Below are positions 1-10,179 of a DNA stretch of 64,000 nucleotides, one piece after another; position 1 is the first letter of the stretch, and each line of letters opens with the position of its first letter. The stretch spans positions 1 through 64,000 of the forward strand of contig CAKSIN010000006.1 of NCBI GenBank assembly GCA_934463115.1. The letters are read 5' to 3'. The notes beneath the pieces were generated by a model. That model worked only from the letters and a program-made list of their open reading frames with translations, made no database searches and was not told the origin of the DNA. The position numbers were made by a program, and so were the translations under genes. This DNA comes from an uncultured Clostridia bacterium. Lineage in GTDB: Bacteria; Bacillota; Clostridia; UMGS1810.

Positions 1-84
1 TGCTGTCTTTTTTTAGTCATAAAACTTTTTTACTTTTTTCTCAAAAAACTCTTGACTTTTTATAGCTGGTCTACGGTTTATGCC

Positions 85-354
85 GCGGAAAATTCACTTT
101 CCGCCGAGCGGCCTTGAGGTTGCGCGGCTGACGCGTACGATGAGAAAAAATGAATATAGCGCAAAAACGGCACTGCATATAATCATTAACCCTATTGCAG
201 TGCCGTTTTTAGCCAAACTGCGGCGCGATAATTTCGCGCCCTTTTGGCGGCAGTAGGCATACGGGACATGAACCCGATATGCCTAAATGTTCATTTTTTT
301 GAATAGCAAAGCGTCCCGCGCGTTCTCACAGCCGTGAGGCGGATTGGGAATTTG
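85..354 (-). repeat. Interspersed structured element, copy A
   Basis: This is a full copy of the dispersed element, about 270 bp. The left end (from 85) and right end (to 354) form an imperfect terminal inverted repeat. Inside are a 15-bp perfect inverted repeat (163-177 with 196-210) and a second hairpin (222-227 with 235-240). An outer pairing joins the A-rich run near 144-154 to the T-rich run near 290-299. The right end stops 3 bp before the stop codon of the minus-strand SLH glycosidase gene, so on that mRNA it forms the 3' UTR. Strand is given in the direction of the neighbouring gene. Confidence 0.8.
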
Positions 355-357
355 CAT

Positions 358-3195
358 CTAATTCCACATCAAATTATACAAAATCCTCGCCGCATCCCGG
401 CGCGAAATATTTCCGCCGACAGATACGCCGTCTAAAAATCCTTCTTTTTTCAGCATATTTTCCAATTCGGAATTTGAATACTTATCTGCCGCATCGGCAC
501 CGCGGTCGGACGCGAGATACGCATTGCCGACAATGCTCACCATGTCGGAATACGAAACAGCGGAATCAATACCAAGCTCACCTCCGGAATAAGCCTTAAG
601 AAAACCGAGCTTTTCGGCAATTGTTAGCTGCTTAAAACGGCTGTCGTCACTTGTAACATCGCTGTATGCCGATGAGTTTGAATACACATAGATATTCAAA
701 GCACGCATTAACGCATAAATAAAATCGCCGCGTGTAATACTCTCGTTCGGTGCAAACAGACTGTCCGACTTGCCCTCTATCAGCCCGAGCAGATACGCAC
801 GCTCAATGTATTGCCTGTCGGAATCCGCAACATCTCCGAATATCGGCTGTACACTGCGGTCGCCAAGCTCAATGTGCGCGTTCTTCACACCCGAAGCATT
901 TTGCCGAACTATTTCGTAACTCAGCGAATCGGCGCTTAGGTTAAATTTCTTTCCGTCCGAAACATTGGTTACGGCTATTTCGTGCTTTCTGTTTCCGGAG
1001 TTGTCAAGAGCATAGACGGTAATTTCATCGGTGGTTTTCAGCGTCACACTGCCGCCTATCGGCTCGCAGAGTATTGGAGATGAGCCGACTTTTTTGTTCA
1101 CAAAATCTTTGCCGTTGTCCGACATCTGCTGGCCGCTGTTCTTTTGATTGCCTACAGCGGTAAGCAAAATCGAATTGCTCTTGTATATATCTTCACTTCC
1201 TACAGATGTGAGATACACCGTCGCATAATCGTTGCCTATACTGTATATTACATCATCAAGCTCAATACTGTTTCCTCCGACAAATCCCGATACGCACTGC
1301 GCACGCGACGTGTTCAGCCTGTATATGCCTTTGTTTGTGTCGAACGACATATCGCCGGTGTCTGATATATACATACCGCTGTCGGCGTATTTTTTCGTAA
1401 GATACAAAATGTCGTTCGAATTGTTCGAATCATCATAGCTGCTCTCATCGTCAAATGATATTCCGGTTTTCCCCACAAGTGCGGAGCGGTGCGAAAGAAC
1501 CTTGTTTTCAACAAACTGATCGAGCTTGTCGTAATCGGTAGACACCTCGCGCTGAAATTCACGGCTTACCGGTTCGTCGCCGGCATAACGCTCATACGAA
1601 AATCCTCTGCCTGCCTCCGACGCGTCGCGGCGAAGGAATATTGCCGACGCCGCCGGGAGCGCCGAAACATAGTTCGGTTGGTTGAATGTGGCAAACTGCT
1701 CATTCATGTACATTCCCGAGTACGAATTCAAATCGGAGTTACCCCAGTCGTACATCACAAAGCTGCCATTGTGCATTGCACCGTATGCTGACATAAGCAA
1801 AAGCCCCTCCGACCTGTACGGATGCCCTGCCCCGATGTTCCACTCACTCACAATATGCGGCTTTCCCGATATATTCGACGACATTGCATGCGTCAGGAAA
1901 TAATAACCGTTGTCCGTGAGCTTGTCCGACTGCCCGAAACTCTTGTCGCGCTTTTGCATAATTGATGTCGGAACCTCAAGGAACCCGGAAGAAACAGACC
2001 TGTTTCCGGTTGCCGTGTCCTCGTACAGAATGTATTTTGTTCCCTGAATATGACCGCGGTATATGTGGGTCTCGATATAATCGGTGTTTATGTCGGAATA
2101 GTAGTTTGCGAGCGTAATCGCCTGCACATCATAAGCCGTGCAGCCGGATATGCGGCATTTCATGCCGAGTTCGCCTCGCAGAAAATCCGTCATAAGCGAA
2201 AAATAATCGCTCTGTATGTCAACAAGGAATTGCATTGTTTCAATCTGCCGCAGCTTGCTGTACACCTTTCCGTTTTTCAGATTATCATTTCGCAGCTTGT
2301 TAATATCCGGAATCCGCACCGTGCCGCTGTCTATGCTCTCGTCTTCGCCAAGCACCACAGCTGCCGAAGCGTTGTAGGGATAAGTGTGCGTCCATGCGTT
2401 TTTCAGGTTTTCGTCATTTTGATATTTGTCCTTGAGGTATGCATTGAACATCGCCTGCAGCTTTTCGTTGTAGTATTCGGAGCTGCGCGCAACGGCAGTT
2501 GATGTGGCAATGCTTGTTTCGTTCCGCAGGTTTACACATGCAACGGCCGGATCGTCTTTCAGCCTCATTCCCGTGTACGGATTGAACGCACTCATCATTT
2601 CGGACACAAGCCTCTTTTGCAGCTCAATCATTTTGGAATCAAAATATCCGTATACCTTAAAGCTGCGCGAAATGTTTTCCTCGTCGTCAATATTGTCCTC
2701 CGAGGCATACGGGTAACCTGCATTAAGGTCAAACATCACATATATTCCGCGCGCTTTCAGCTCGGATATCAGATAATGCAGCCTGTCGAGGTTATCGCGG
2801 TTTATATCTCTTTTTCCATCGGCGGTTTTTCCGGAGAATACCTCTCCCTCCACACTTATAAAACGGACGAGATTAAACCCAAGCTGCGCAAATCTCTTTG
2901 CAAGCATGCGCGCATTTTCCTTGCTCATAAATGCGTCACTGTCAGAGAGACACGTTCCCCAGAACCGCATGTCAGTTCCGTCCTCAAACACAAAATCGTC
3001 ACCGCTCGTATGGTCGAGAAAACCGTGTTTCCCGGCAGGGGCATCCAGCAGATATGATGCGTCGAGAACCGTGCCCTCAACGGAATTGACATCGGGAATA
3101 TCATACACAATCCAGCCCGCCGTGTCGGCGCTCGCGCAGACTGTACAGCCAATCAATGCCGCACACAGCAGCGCGGATAAAATTTTTTTAATCAT
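358..3195 (-). CDS. Secreted GH-A clan glycosidase-like protein with C-terminal SLH domains
   Basis: This is a predicted cell-surface glycoside hydrolase of 945 residues. The start at 3195 is chosen because GGAGGTG lies just upstream and the product then opens with a signal peptide (about residues 1-23); an upstream start would add 11 non-signal residues. Residues about 25-560 resemble a GH-A clan TIM barrel. An Asn-Glu pair (VNLRNETS, near residue 225) fits the acid/base, and a later SEWN motif fits the nucleophile glutamate. The last 170 or so residues hold three SLH-like repeats, which normally bind pyruvylated wall polymer. It is paralogous to the protein at 6780-10163. The start overlaps the end of the upstream GLUG gene by 8 bp, so the two are probably translated together. 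The substrate cannot be read from sequence. Confidence 0.85.
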   Translation of the reverse strand: MIKKILSALLCAALIGCTVCASADTAGWIVYDIPDVNSVEGTVLDASYLLDAPAGKHGFLDHTSGDDFVFEDGTDMRFWGTCLSDSDAFMSKENARMLAKRFAQLGFNLVRFISVEGEVFSGKTADGKRDINRDNLDRLHYLISELKARGIYVMFDLNAGYPYASEDNIDDEENISRSFKVYGYFDSKMIELQKRLVSEMMSAFNPYTGMRLKDDPAVACVNLRNETSIATSTAVARSSEYYNEKLQAMFNAYLKDKYQNDENLKNAWTHTYPYNASAAVVLGEDESIDSGTVRIPDINKLRNDNLKNGKVYSKLRQIETMQFLVDIQSDYFSLMTDFLRGELGMKCRISGCTAYDVQAITLANYYSDINTDYIETHIYRGHIQGTKYILYEDTATGNRSVSSGFLEVPTSIMQKRDKSFGQSDKLTDNGYYFLTHAMSSNISGKPHIVSEWNIGAGHPYRSEGLLLMSAYGAMHNGSFVMYDWGNSDLNSYSGMYMNEQFATFNQPNYVSALPAASAIFLRRDASEAGRGFSYERYAGDEPVSREFQREVSTDYDKLDQFVENKVLSHRSALVGKTGISFDDESSYDDSNNSNDILYLTKKYADSGMYISDTGDMSFDTNKGIYRLNTSRAQCVSGFVGGNSIELDDVIYSIGNDYATVYLTSVGSEDIYKSNSILLTAVGNQKNSGQQMSDNGKDFVNKKVGSSPILCEPIGGSVTLKTTDEITVYALDNSGNRKHEIAVTNVSDGKKFNLSADSLSYEIVRQNASGVKNAHIELGDRSVQPIFGDVADSDRQYIERAYLLGLIEGKSDSLFAPNESITRGDFIYALMRALNIYVYSNSSAYSDVTSDDSRFKQLTIAEKLGFLKAYSGGELGIDSAVSYSDMVSIVGNAYLASDRGADAADKYSNSELENMLKKEGFLDGVSVGGNISRRDAARILYNLMWN

Positions 3196-6100
3196 TTTCT
3201 GCACCTCCCGCTTTGCTTGCAAGCACAACCCTGTCTATCGAATACGGTCTAAGGTTGTCTCCCCAAAGATATACTCTTATCTTGTTTACACCTTCGGCGA
3301 AATTCAATCCGTCAATAACAACAGAGTTTTTTCCGTTTGCAATGTTGTACTCATGCCGCGTGACACACGATAATTCATCATTTATGTACGCCGCCGCATA
3401 CACCGCTGCGTTTTTTATATCAATCTTTGAATCAACTGTAAAGTGAAGACTGTCCACAGAGGCAATATTATCAAAAATATTGCTGTCTAAATTGTCACCG
3501 TCATCCGATTCAATGACGGCATTTCGGATATCTCCGCCGGTAACGGTGTATTTGCCCATCTCGTATTCACCGATATCATTTTTTTCAAAAAGTCTGATTG
3601 AAGAATACATCGGCACTTCAAACGGAGCAGTGTACACCCTTTTTTCGCCGGAGGTTTCAAAGCAGACTTCGTATCCGTCAGATGCAGACAGTGTGATAAC
3701 CCGCATACCCATCGTTTTGCCCGCCTCGGAGGTAACGCCGATTTTTGACACCTGCGCCCCGTCCGCCGTCTGCGCCCACGGATATGCCGTGTTTAGCGAA
3801 TATGAATTGAGCATATCGGCTGCCGTGTATTCTGCCCCGCTTTCGGAAATTATGCCCGAATACGCGTAACCGCACGGCTCACCGGTGTAATATGTGTTGT
3901 ACACATTGCCGTTCATGATTGCCGCAACACTGCCGCTGATAATTCTTCCGACAGACGGCGATTCCGGCAGACTTCCGTTGAATCGGCATCCGTATATATT
4001 GCCTGTCATAACGGCGCATATTCCGCCGAAATATGCCGGATGCGCCGAGGTGTATGCCGACACATCTGCCGATACGGCTATATCGGAATCACTGTTTTTA
4101 ATTGTGCCCTCTGCCACACCGGCTATTGCTCCGATTTTCGTATACGTGTTTAAGACATTCCCCGATACAGCGAGCGTTCCGCGTGCAACAGCCGCAGTCA
4201 TACTTCCGCCGATATATCCGGCAATTCCGCCGGCGGTGGTGTTTAATCCGAGCGCCGCCAAAATGTTTGCGGAAACATTTTCCAGAGTTGTATTTTCGGC
4301 ATATGCAACTATTGCTCCGAAATATTTAATCTGTTCATTCTCCGCCGCAGTCGAAGTCTGCGCGGTAACATTCACCGACACATTGCGTATCTGCGCATCG
4401 CGCGCAACACCGAACAAACCGGAATATTCAAGCGACGGCGACACGCTGAGCCCGTTTATTGTATAGCCGTTACCGTCGAATGTTCCCGTAAACGGTCTTG
4501 CTTTTGTTCCGATCGGTGTGTGCGCGGCAGTCATAACAATGTCATTTTTCAGTACATAGTGCTTATCCGGATACATTGCGCATAAGCCTAACTGTTTTTC
4601 GTCCGATATAATGTACGGATTGTCGGCGCTGCCGTCTCCGTGCATTGACGGAACGGGTGAATTTCCGCTGAGATACGGATATCCGCCGTTGACATCTGCC
4701 GATATCTGCCATACTGTATCAAAATCCCAGCCGATGTATTCGGCAGATGATTTAAGCTGCTCGTCCGTTTTGCATGCATCATTGTCGCTGCCGTCCGAAA
4801 AAAGCGCATCATTTGCATAGCACTTTGTCACATCTCCTCCGTCTGAGCCGCAAAGAGGATGAACCGCTGTATGCGAATCACCGGTTTCGGCTCTGATGTA
4901 GCACTCGGATATTGTGCCGCTGTTTGTGCACGCGACACCGCATACGTCTTGCACCGAAATTGTTCCGATGTAATAGCACTGCGACACAACACCGCTGTTT
5001 TCGGAACATATTCCGGCTGCGGTAAATGTGTAACCCTCCGGTTGCGGCAAAGCACTGACATTGGCTTTTGCCGCACAGCGTTCAATGTTTCCGCCGTTGC
5101 GCCCGGCAATTCCCGCCGCGCTGCGCTGCATGCTCGATGTGTAGGTTTTATTATCACTTCTGATATCGAGGTCGGTTTTAACGCTTTTTCCGTTTTTCGG
5201 CATATACTCCGAATCGGAAACAACACCCGTGTTCTCGCCGACAACACCGCCGCCGAATCCGGAATACACAAGCACCTCGGATTCGCTCGAGCATTTTGAA
5301 ACACTGCCGCCGTTGCTGCCGACGCACCCTCCGGCAAAAGAGTGCCTGCCGAGATTTTCTTCATACCGTGTTTTTGCTTTAATAACTCCGCTTGCGCTCG
5401 AATCTTCAATTTCGGCGCCGTTGTAGCCGCATATTCCGCCGGAATACACCTCGGTGTCCGATTTAACATACGGAGTCATCGTGTACGAAAAAACTTCGTT
5501 TCTGCTGCTGCACGATTTTATTTCTCCAAGATTTGAGCCGCTTACACCGCCGCCGTACACATAGCCTTTGCTGCGCGGTGCAACCGTGTGCGATACTGTT
5601 TTTCCGGAGGATGTGCAATTCTCCAAAATCCCTTTGTTCTCGCCCGCGATGCCGCCGCTGTATGCCGAACAGTAGAGCGACTCGGCTTCCGGAACACTCA
5701 CCGATCCGCAAAAAGATATCACACCGGTGTTTGAACCGGCTATACCTCCTGCATATGAATCGGCATGAGTAATCCGAAAGTTGTCGTTATTCCCCTGCTT
5801 GGGATTGAGCGCGGCAACGTTCGGCGAATTCAGATTCGATTTGTCGGCAGCAAAAACCAGCTTCTTCATGCCCGAAAACATGCATGTCGTTATCATTCCG
5901 CTGTTTTGCCCGGCAATTCCTCCGCAATAGGTACGCACAAGTCCACCCGACACAACGGCAACCCCGCTGTTCGATACCGAACAGTTCTGAATCACACCGC
6001 CGTAATTTATCCCGGCAATTATCCCGGCATACACGCGGTCGGAAATAACATCTTTCGGATTAATAACGGCATTGGTAATATTGAGATTTTTCACCGTTGA

Positions 6101-6433
6101 ATTTTTTGCATATCCGAACACACCCGCAATTCCGCCGGACGGAAGAATGTTTATTCCGGATATTGTTTTTCCGCCTCCGTCAAAAATCAGGGAGAACGGA
6201 TTTTCCGCCGTCCCGACAGGCGTCCAGTCACGGTCGGTCAGATCTATGTCGGATGTTAAAACAATTTGAGTTTTGCCTGCGTAATCGCCGCTGTTGTATC
6301 CGTCGGCAAAAGCAAAAAGACTGTCTGCGTCCGAGATATATACCGTTTCGGATTCGGCAAAAACAGGTACGCAAAATACCTGCACTAATAACATTGCGGA
6401 CAATGCCAGAACCGATATAATTTTTTTATTCAT
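3188..6433 (-). CDS. Secreted GLUG-repeat surface protein
   Basis: This is a 1081-residue secreted protein of unknown function. The start at 6433 is preferred over the ATG at 6445 because AAAGGA then sits about 11 bases upstream; for the earlier ATG it would be adjacent. A signal peptide covers about residues 1-27. The body is a long series of GLUG-type repeats of the form G-G-I-A-G-x-N-x-G-x-I-x-x-C, many ending in cysteine. It opens with a segment that reads DIDL then GGGKTISG, typical of GLUG proteins and parallel beta-helix-like folds. The C-terminal 85 or so residues form a small domain (HFTVDSK to VYLWGD) similar in style to the tail of the protein at 17299-18924. No SLH domain was seen, so it may be retained by the helix or by partners. 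It sits between two SLH glycosidase genes in the same operon-like array. Confidence 0.85.
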   Translation of the reverse strand: MNKKIISVLALSAMLLVQVFCVPVFAESETVYISDADSLFAFADGYNSGDYAGKTQIVLTSDIDLTDRDWTPVGTAENPFSLIFDGGGKTISGINILPSGGIAGVFGYAKNSTVKNLNITNAVINPKDVISDRVYAGIIAGINYGGVIQNCSVSNSGVAVVSGGLVRTYCGGIAGQNSGMITTCMFSGMKKLVFAADKSNLNSPNVAALNPKQGNNDNFRITHADSYAGGIAGSNTGVISFCGSVSVPEAESLYCSAYSGGIAGENKGILENCTSSGKTVSHTVAPRSKGYVYGGGVSGSNLGEIKSCSSRNEVFSYTMTPYVKSDTEVYSGGICGYNGAEIEDSSASGVIKAKTRYEENLGRHSFAGGCVGSNGGSVSKCSSESEVLVYSGFGGGVVGENTGVVSDSEYMPKNGKSVKTDLDIRSDNKTYTSSMQRSAAGIAGRNGGNIERCAAKANVSALPQPEGYTFTAAGICSENSGVVSQCYYIGTISVQDVCGVACTNSGTISECYIRAETGDSHTAVHPLCGSDGGDVTKCYANDALFSDGSDNDACKTDEQLKSSAEYIGWDFDTVWQISADVNGGYPYLSGNSPVPSMHGDGSADNPYIISDEKQLGLCAMYPDKHYVLKNDIVMTAAHTPIGTKARPFTGTFDGNGYTINGLSVSPSLEYSGLFGVARDAQIRNVSVNVTAQTSTAAENEQIKYFGAIVAYAENTTLENVSANILAALGLNTTAGGIAGYIGGSMTAAVARGTLAVSGNVLNTYTKIGAIAGVAEGTIKNSDSDIAVSADVSAYTSAHPAYFGGICAVMTGNIYGCRFNGSLPESPSVGRIISGSVAAIMNGNVYNTYYTGEPCGYAYSGIISESGAEYTAADMLNSYSLNTAYPWAQTADGAQVSKIGVTSEAGKTMGMRVITLSASDGYEVCFETSGEKRVYTAPFEVPMYSSIRLFEKNDIGEYEMGKYTVTGGDIRNAVIESDDGDNLDSNIFDNIASVDSLHFTVDSKIDIKNAAVYAAAYINDELSCVTRHEYNIANGKNSVVIDGLNFAEGVNKIRVYLWGDNLRPYSIDRVVLASKAGGAEND

Positions 6434-6503
6434 CAAGGTGTTCATCCTTTCATTGGTTTTGTATTTTTTGTTTGTTGTTAAATGGTTGAGAGTGAGTTAA
6501 TAC

Positions 6504-6524
6504 GGAACGGTTAACAACCGTTCC
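6504..6524. repeat. Short palindromic module left of element B
   Basis: A perfect hairpin (GGAACGG ... CCGTTCC) followed by CTACG precedes copy B. Related hairpins precede copies C (21753-21773), F (35701-35722) and the partial copy G (36339-36359), each with a changed loop or stem. It appears to be an associated but separable module. Confidence 0.6.
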
Positions 6525-6536
6525 CTACGACTTCCC

Positions 6537-6775
6537 CGCGGAAAATTCCTCCTCCGACTAGCGGCATTGAGGTTGTGCAGCGGACGCGTTCACGAGCAAA
6601 ATCATTCATAGTTCAAAATCGGCGGCACACATAATTTCCTTACTATTGTACTGCCGATTTTGGACAAATGAGCTGCAATGATTTTGCAGCCTTTTGTCGG
6701 CACGAAATGAATGATTTTGTAAGTGATTACAAGTCCCTACACGTTCTCACTGCCGTGAGGTGGAGGAGAAATTTG
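6537..6775 (-). repeat. Interspersed structured element, copy B
   Basis: This full copy is about 239 bp. The terminal repeats pair (AAATTCCTCCTCC with GGAGGAGAAATTT). The outer helix is kept with different bases from copy A (AAAATCATTCAT pairs perfectly with ATGAATGATTTT), and the second hairpin is GCTGCAA/TTGCAGC instead of GGCGCG/CGCGCC. The right end lies 5 bp from the stop codon of the minus-strand glycosidase at 6780. Confidence 0.8.
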
Positions 6776-6779
6776 ATAC

Positions 6780-9700
6780 TTACTTCCACAACACATTATA
6801 CAAAAGCACTGCCGCCTCCGCGCGGTTCAGGTCGTTCGACGCATTTATGCTCATAGCGCCGTCGTCCCATATATCTGCGCCGTGGTCTTTGTTCTTAGCC
6901 TTAACTGCGCGCCTTATCATTGTGAGCGCGTCGGATTTGCTTATTGCGGAATCAGGATTGTAGTTTCCGTCGGAATCGCCGTTCACAACATCGTTTGCCT
7001 TGAGCGCGCTCACGGAATCGCGGTATTCATAGCTGTCCGAAACATCCGCAAACATTTCGTCCGCATTCCCGGAGATGCCGAGTGCCTTTGCCAGCATATC
7101 GGCAAACTGACCGCGCGTAACGCTCATTGTCGGCGAAAATCTTCTTTCTCCCGTCTGTTTTGCAAACCCCTGCATTACGGTTCTTTCTATCTGTTTGCGA
7201 TACGGCTCATAGCTCCCCAGGTCATCGAGGAGAGTTTTTGCCACACCGTCGTAGAACACAACATCGTCGCTGCAGCGCACAGCGGATTTGTTTGTGCGCA
7301 CTACCTCGTAGTTTATCGTTTCGTCATCGCGCGTGAGGGAGAATTTGGTGTAACCCTCATCGGTCTTTGATGTTTCGAGCTCGCGCGTGCGACTACCGTC
7401 ACCGCCGAGAGCATATACTCTGAAATCGTCATAGCTCTTCAGCACCACATCGCCGAGAATCTGTTCCATAATAATCGGGCCAAAGTTTGTGGAGAGGAAT
7501 TTGTTCGACTGCTCCGTTAAAATCTGTTCCCAGTTGCGGTGGCGGCTCACAGCCGTCAAAAGCATGGAATCACATTCCTTAAGCGAGTCCTCGGACAGCG
7601 ATGTGAGGATAACGGTTGCAAACTTTGTTTGTACATTGTGCAATTCCACATCGCTTAGTTCAATATCCTTGCTCTCCAGATACCCCGTAGCCGCCTGAGT
7701 GCAGTCGGTCTTGAGCAAAAAGAGCTTGTTGTTCAAATCAGTGCGCATTTCGCCGGTTATGGAATCATACACACCGGTTTTGTCTCCGATAGTTTTGAGG
7801 CGGAGCACCTCGTTGCTGTTTATTGATTCGTCATAGCTTATCCCGTCAAATGCAACTCCCGTCTTGCCCACGAGACCGTAGGTGTAATCGGATTTGTAAC
7901 CCTGGAGCGCGGTGTCATATATTTCTTCGTTTGTAAAACGCTCCGGATAGAATCCCTCTGTCGGCTCGGTTATGTCGCCGCGGCGCATCATAATCGACAT
8001 AGCCGGCAGCGAATAGAGCATAAACGGCTGCTCGTTTAAGTCGAATGTGCGGTTGTCGCGCAGATATTTAACCGTCCTCAGCCTGTCTATAAGCGTTTCC
8101 TGCGCCACACCCTCGTTCCATGCAAACAGGAACGGACTCCAGTTTTGCATTGAGGCAAAGGCAGGCATCATCAAAATTGTTTCGCAGGCAAACGGATTTG
8201 GTATTGTCGCGTTCCACTCGGTGATTGTGTAGGCACGGTCATACAGCTTGTGAGTCATTATCCATGAAAAATATTTAAAACCATTGTCAAGATCACTCTT
8301 TGGCGGAGCAATGCTGTTTCCGGGCGTTGTCTGCGCACCAAGCACAAGGTGGTTGTAGTTGTGCACATCTATCGTATCGGAAAGCTCGGCATTGGAAAAC
8401 TCATTCGCAAGCTGAACACTACCATATATGGTACTGCCTATAATTCTGCCGGTAAACCCGAGCGAACGGAAAAACTCAAACCTGTCTCCGTATTTGTCTA
8501 CCGTCAAATCGTGCATAAAGAGCATTGTGTCATTCACTCTCTCGGAGGAATACTTGTAGTACTCGGTCTGCTTTGCAAATTCCACACTGCCGCCGAACTG
8601 GTCTTCGTCATCAGCGAGCATTATCAGCGAATCGTTGTCGCACTTCCACGCGTCGGCAAGAGCCTTTCTTGTGGAATACTTTCGCTGCAGCCATTTGTTG
8701 AAATACTCTTTCAGCAGTTCATAATAGTACGGCGAAACGGACGCACTGTCACCGAAAATGGAAAATTCGTTGTACAGATACACAAACTGTACCGACTCGT
8801 CCTCGGCAATTTTTATCCCCGTGTAGGGATTAACATAATTCAAAAACATCTCCGACGCCTTGTTGTTGAGCGCCATAATGTCGGGATCAAACTGTGAACC
8901 CGAGCCGCCCACGGATTCTATATCCTGAATGTTGTTGTCCGCACTGCGCACACCGCGCGCAAGGTTCGGCTGCTGGAGCAGAACCGACAGTCCCTCGCGC
9001 TTTAACGCATAGAGAAAATAGCAATATTTGTCCATCGTTTCGTTGTTTATACCCAGCAGACGGCTCGTGGTGTGGTCTATCGAGTACAAAGTGGAGTTAC
9101 CCTCTGTCTGCGACGGCGACGAAATACGAATGCAGTTAAATCCGCTCTGCGCAAGTCTTTTTGCCTCGTAGTCCGCCTCCTCGTGAGTCGGGTAGCGGTT
9201 AAACTGGTAGTTTGTGCCCCACATTTTTCTCTTTGTTCCATCCTCGTACACAAAGGCGTCACCCTCAACCCCGAGTTTTCCGTGACCGAGGTTGGAATAC
9301 TTTTTGTTGAGCCAGGACGCGTCAAGCGGTGTACCCTCAAAACCCTCCGCGTCATAGCACGGTTTGTAAATAAACCAGTCGGTTGTGTCGGGATTACCCC
9401 AGTCAATCACCTCCTGCTTCGGGAGCACGGGGCGAATGTCGGTAAGCGTGATACCGAAGATTGCTATGTAGCAAAAGTTGTTGGAGTTGAATCTGACTTT
9501 GGATATCACTTTGTCCGGGTACGGATTTACACACGCATACAGCGATACCGAAATATCGGCGGTACTGTTTGTGCCCGACCACGCGGTAATGCAATACTCA
9601 TTAACATGATCATACCACCACCCAGGTATTTCCGTTCCCATACGCTGGTCAATGGTAAATTCCGTTCCGTCTTCGTACACATAGGTGTAATCACCGCACG

Positions 9701-10163
9701 ACGCGCCGGTACTTCCGCCCCACACATTGTTGTGCAGGATATACATTCCGCCCGCCTTTTGACCGATAGGCACCTCAACCGTGAGCGGAAAGCGCTTATC
9801 GTCGCGGCCGGACAGCATGATTACCGACTTGTTGTCGTTTGCAACCGGATCGGGAATGTTGAACGGTATTCCCTGCAGCTTAACATTACCCTTCAGCTTG
9901 AACGGCGAAAAGTCATTTATACTTCCCTGATCAGACCATCCGCCCTTTCCGTCACCGGCGATATCGTCATCTACCGATGTCGTGGCATACGGAGCTATGT
10001 CTATCGGTGTAAAGTTCTGGCTTACACTGCTGTAGTCATCGACAAATTCCGGCACAAGATTAATTTCATGCGCCGTATCGTCGGCAAACACAGCTGTGCT
10101 TCCGAGCGTTATTGCTGCGCAGAGCACAGCCGCTGCGGCTCTTTTTGCAAATAATTTTTTCAA
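6780..10163 (-). CDS. Secreted GH-A clan glycosidase-like protein with C-terminal SLH domains
   Basis: This 1127-residue protein has a signal peptide at about 1-27. Residues about 90-250 look like a beta-rich carbohydrate-binding or accessory domain. It is followed by a GH-A type barrel that starts with the same motif as the paralogue at 358-3195 (EDGT then K/R-x-WG). The probable acid/base is the Asn-Glu in VYLYNEFS and the probable nucleophile is in TEWN. Three C-terminal SLH-type repeats follow (motifs FADVSDS, GDSDGNYNPD and a final LYNVLWK), matching the end of the paralogue. It would act on a polysaccharide outside the cell while bound to the wall. It lies 16 bp downstream of the SLH protein at 10180-12753, consistent with cotranscription. 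The exact GH family cannot be assigned by eye. Confidence 0.85.
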   Translation of the reverse strand: MKKLFAKRAAAAVLCAAITLGSTAVFADDTAHEINLVPEFVDDYSSVSQNFTPIDIAPYATTSVDDDIAGDGKGGWSDQGSINDFSPFKLKGNVKLQGIPFNIPDPVANDNKSVIMLSGRDDKRFPLTVEVPIGQKAGGMYILHNNVWGGSTGASCGDYTYVYEDGTEFTIDQRMGTEIPGWWYDHVNEYCITAWSGTNSTADISVSLYACVNPYPDKVISKVRFNSNNFCYIAIFGITLTDIRPVLPKQEVIDWGNPDTTDWFIYKPCYDAEGFEGTPLDASWLNKKYSNLGHGKLGVEGDAFVYEDGTKRKMWGTNYQFNRYPTHEEADYEAKRLAQSGFNCIRISSPSQTEGNSTLYSIDHTTSRLLGINNETMDKYCYFLYALKREGLSVLLQQPNLARGVRSADNNIQDIESVGGSGSQFDPDIMALNNKASEMFLNYVNPYTGIKIAEDESVQFVYLYNEFSIFGDSASVSPYYYELLKEYFNKWLQRKYSTRKALADAWKCDNDSLIMLADDEDQFGGSVEFAKQTEYYKYSSERVNDTMLFMHDLTVDKYGDRFEFFRSLGFTGRIIGSTIYGSVQLANEFSNAELSDTIDVHNYNHLVLGAQTTPGNSIAPPKSDLDNGFKYFSWIMTHKLYDRAYTITEWNATIPNPFACETILMMPAFASMQNWSPFLFAWNEGVAQETLIDRLRTVKYLRDNRTFDLNEQPFMLYSLPAMSIMMRRGDITEPTEGFYPERFTNEEIYDTALQGYKSDYTYGLVGKTGVAFDGISYDESINSNEVLRLKTIGDKTGVYDSITGEMRTDLNNKLFLLKTDCTQAATGYLESKDIELSDVELHNVQTKFATVILTSLSEDSLKECDSMLLTAVSRHRNWEQILTEQSNKFLSTNFGPIIMEQILGDVVLKSYDDFRVYALGGDGSRTRELETSKTDEGYTKFSLTRDDETINYEVVRTNKSAVRCSDDVVFYDGVAKTLLDDLGSYEPYRKQIERTVMQGFAKQTGERRFSPTMSVTRGQFADMLAKALGISGNADEMFADVSDSYEYRDSVSALKANDVVNGDSDGNYNPDSAISKSDALTMIRRAVKAKNKDHGADIWDDGAMSINASNDLNRAEAAVLLYNVLWK

Positions 10164-10179
10164 AGCGTATCACCTCGCA

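Noticed and set aside
9072..10154. Long open frame (360 codons) on the plus strand opposite the SLH glycosidase
   Set aside because: It is the antisense shadow of a clear gene with signal peptide, domains and ribosome site; it has no ribosome site and no recognisable domain.
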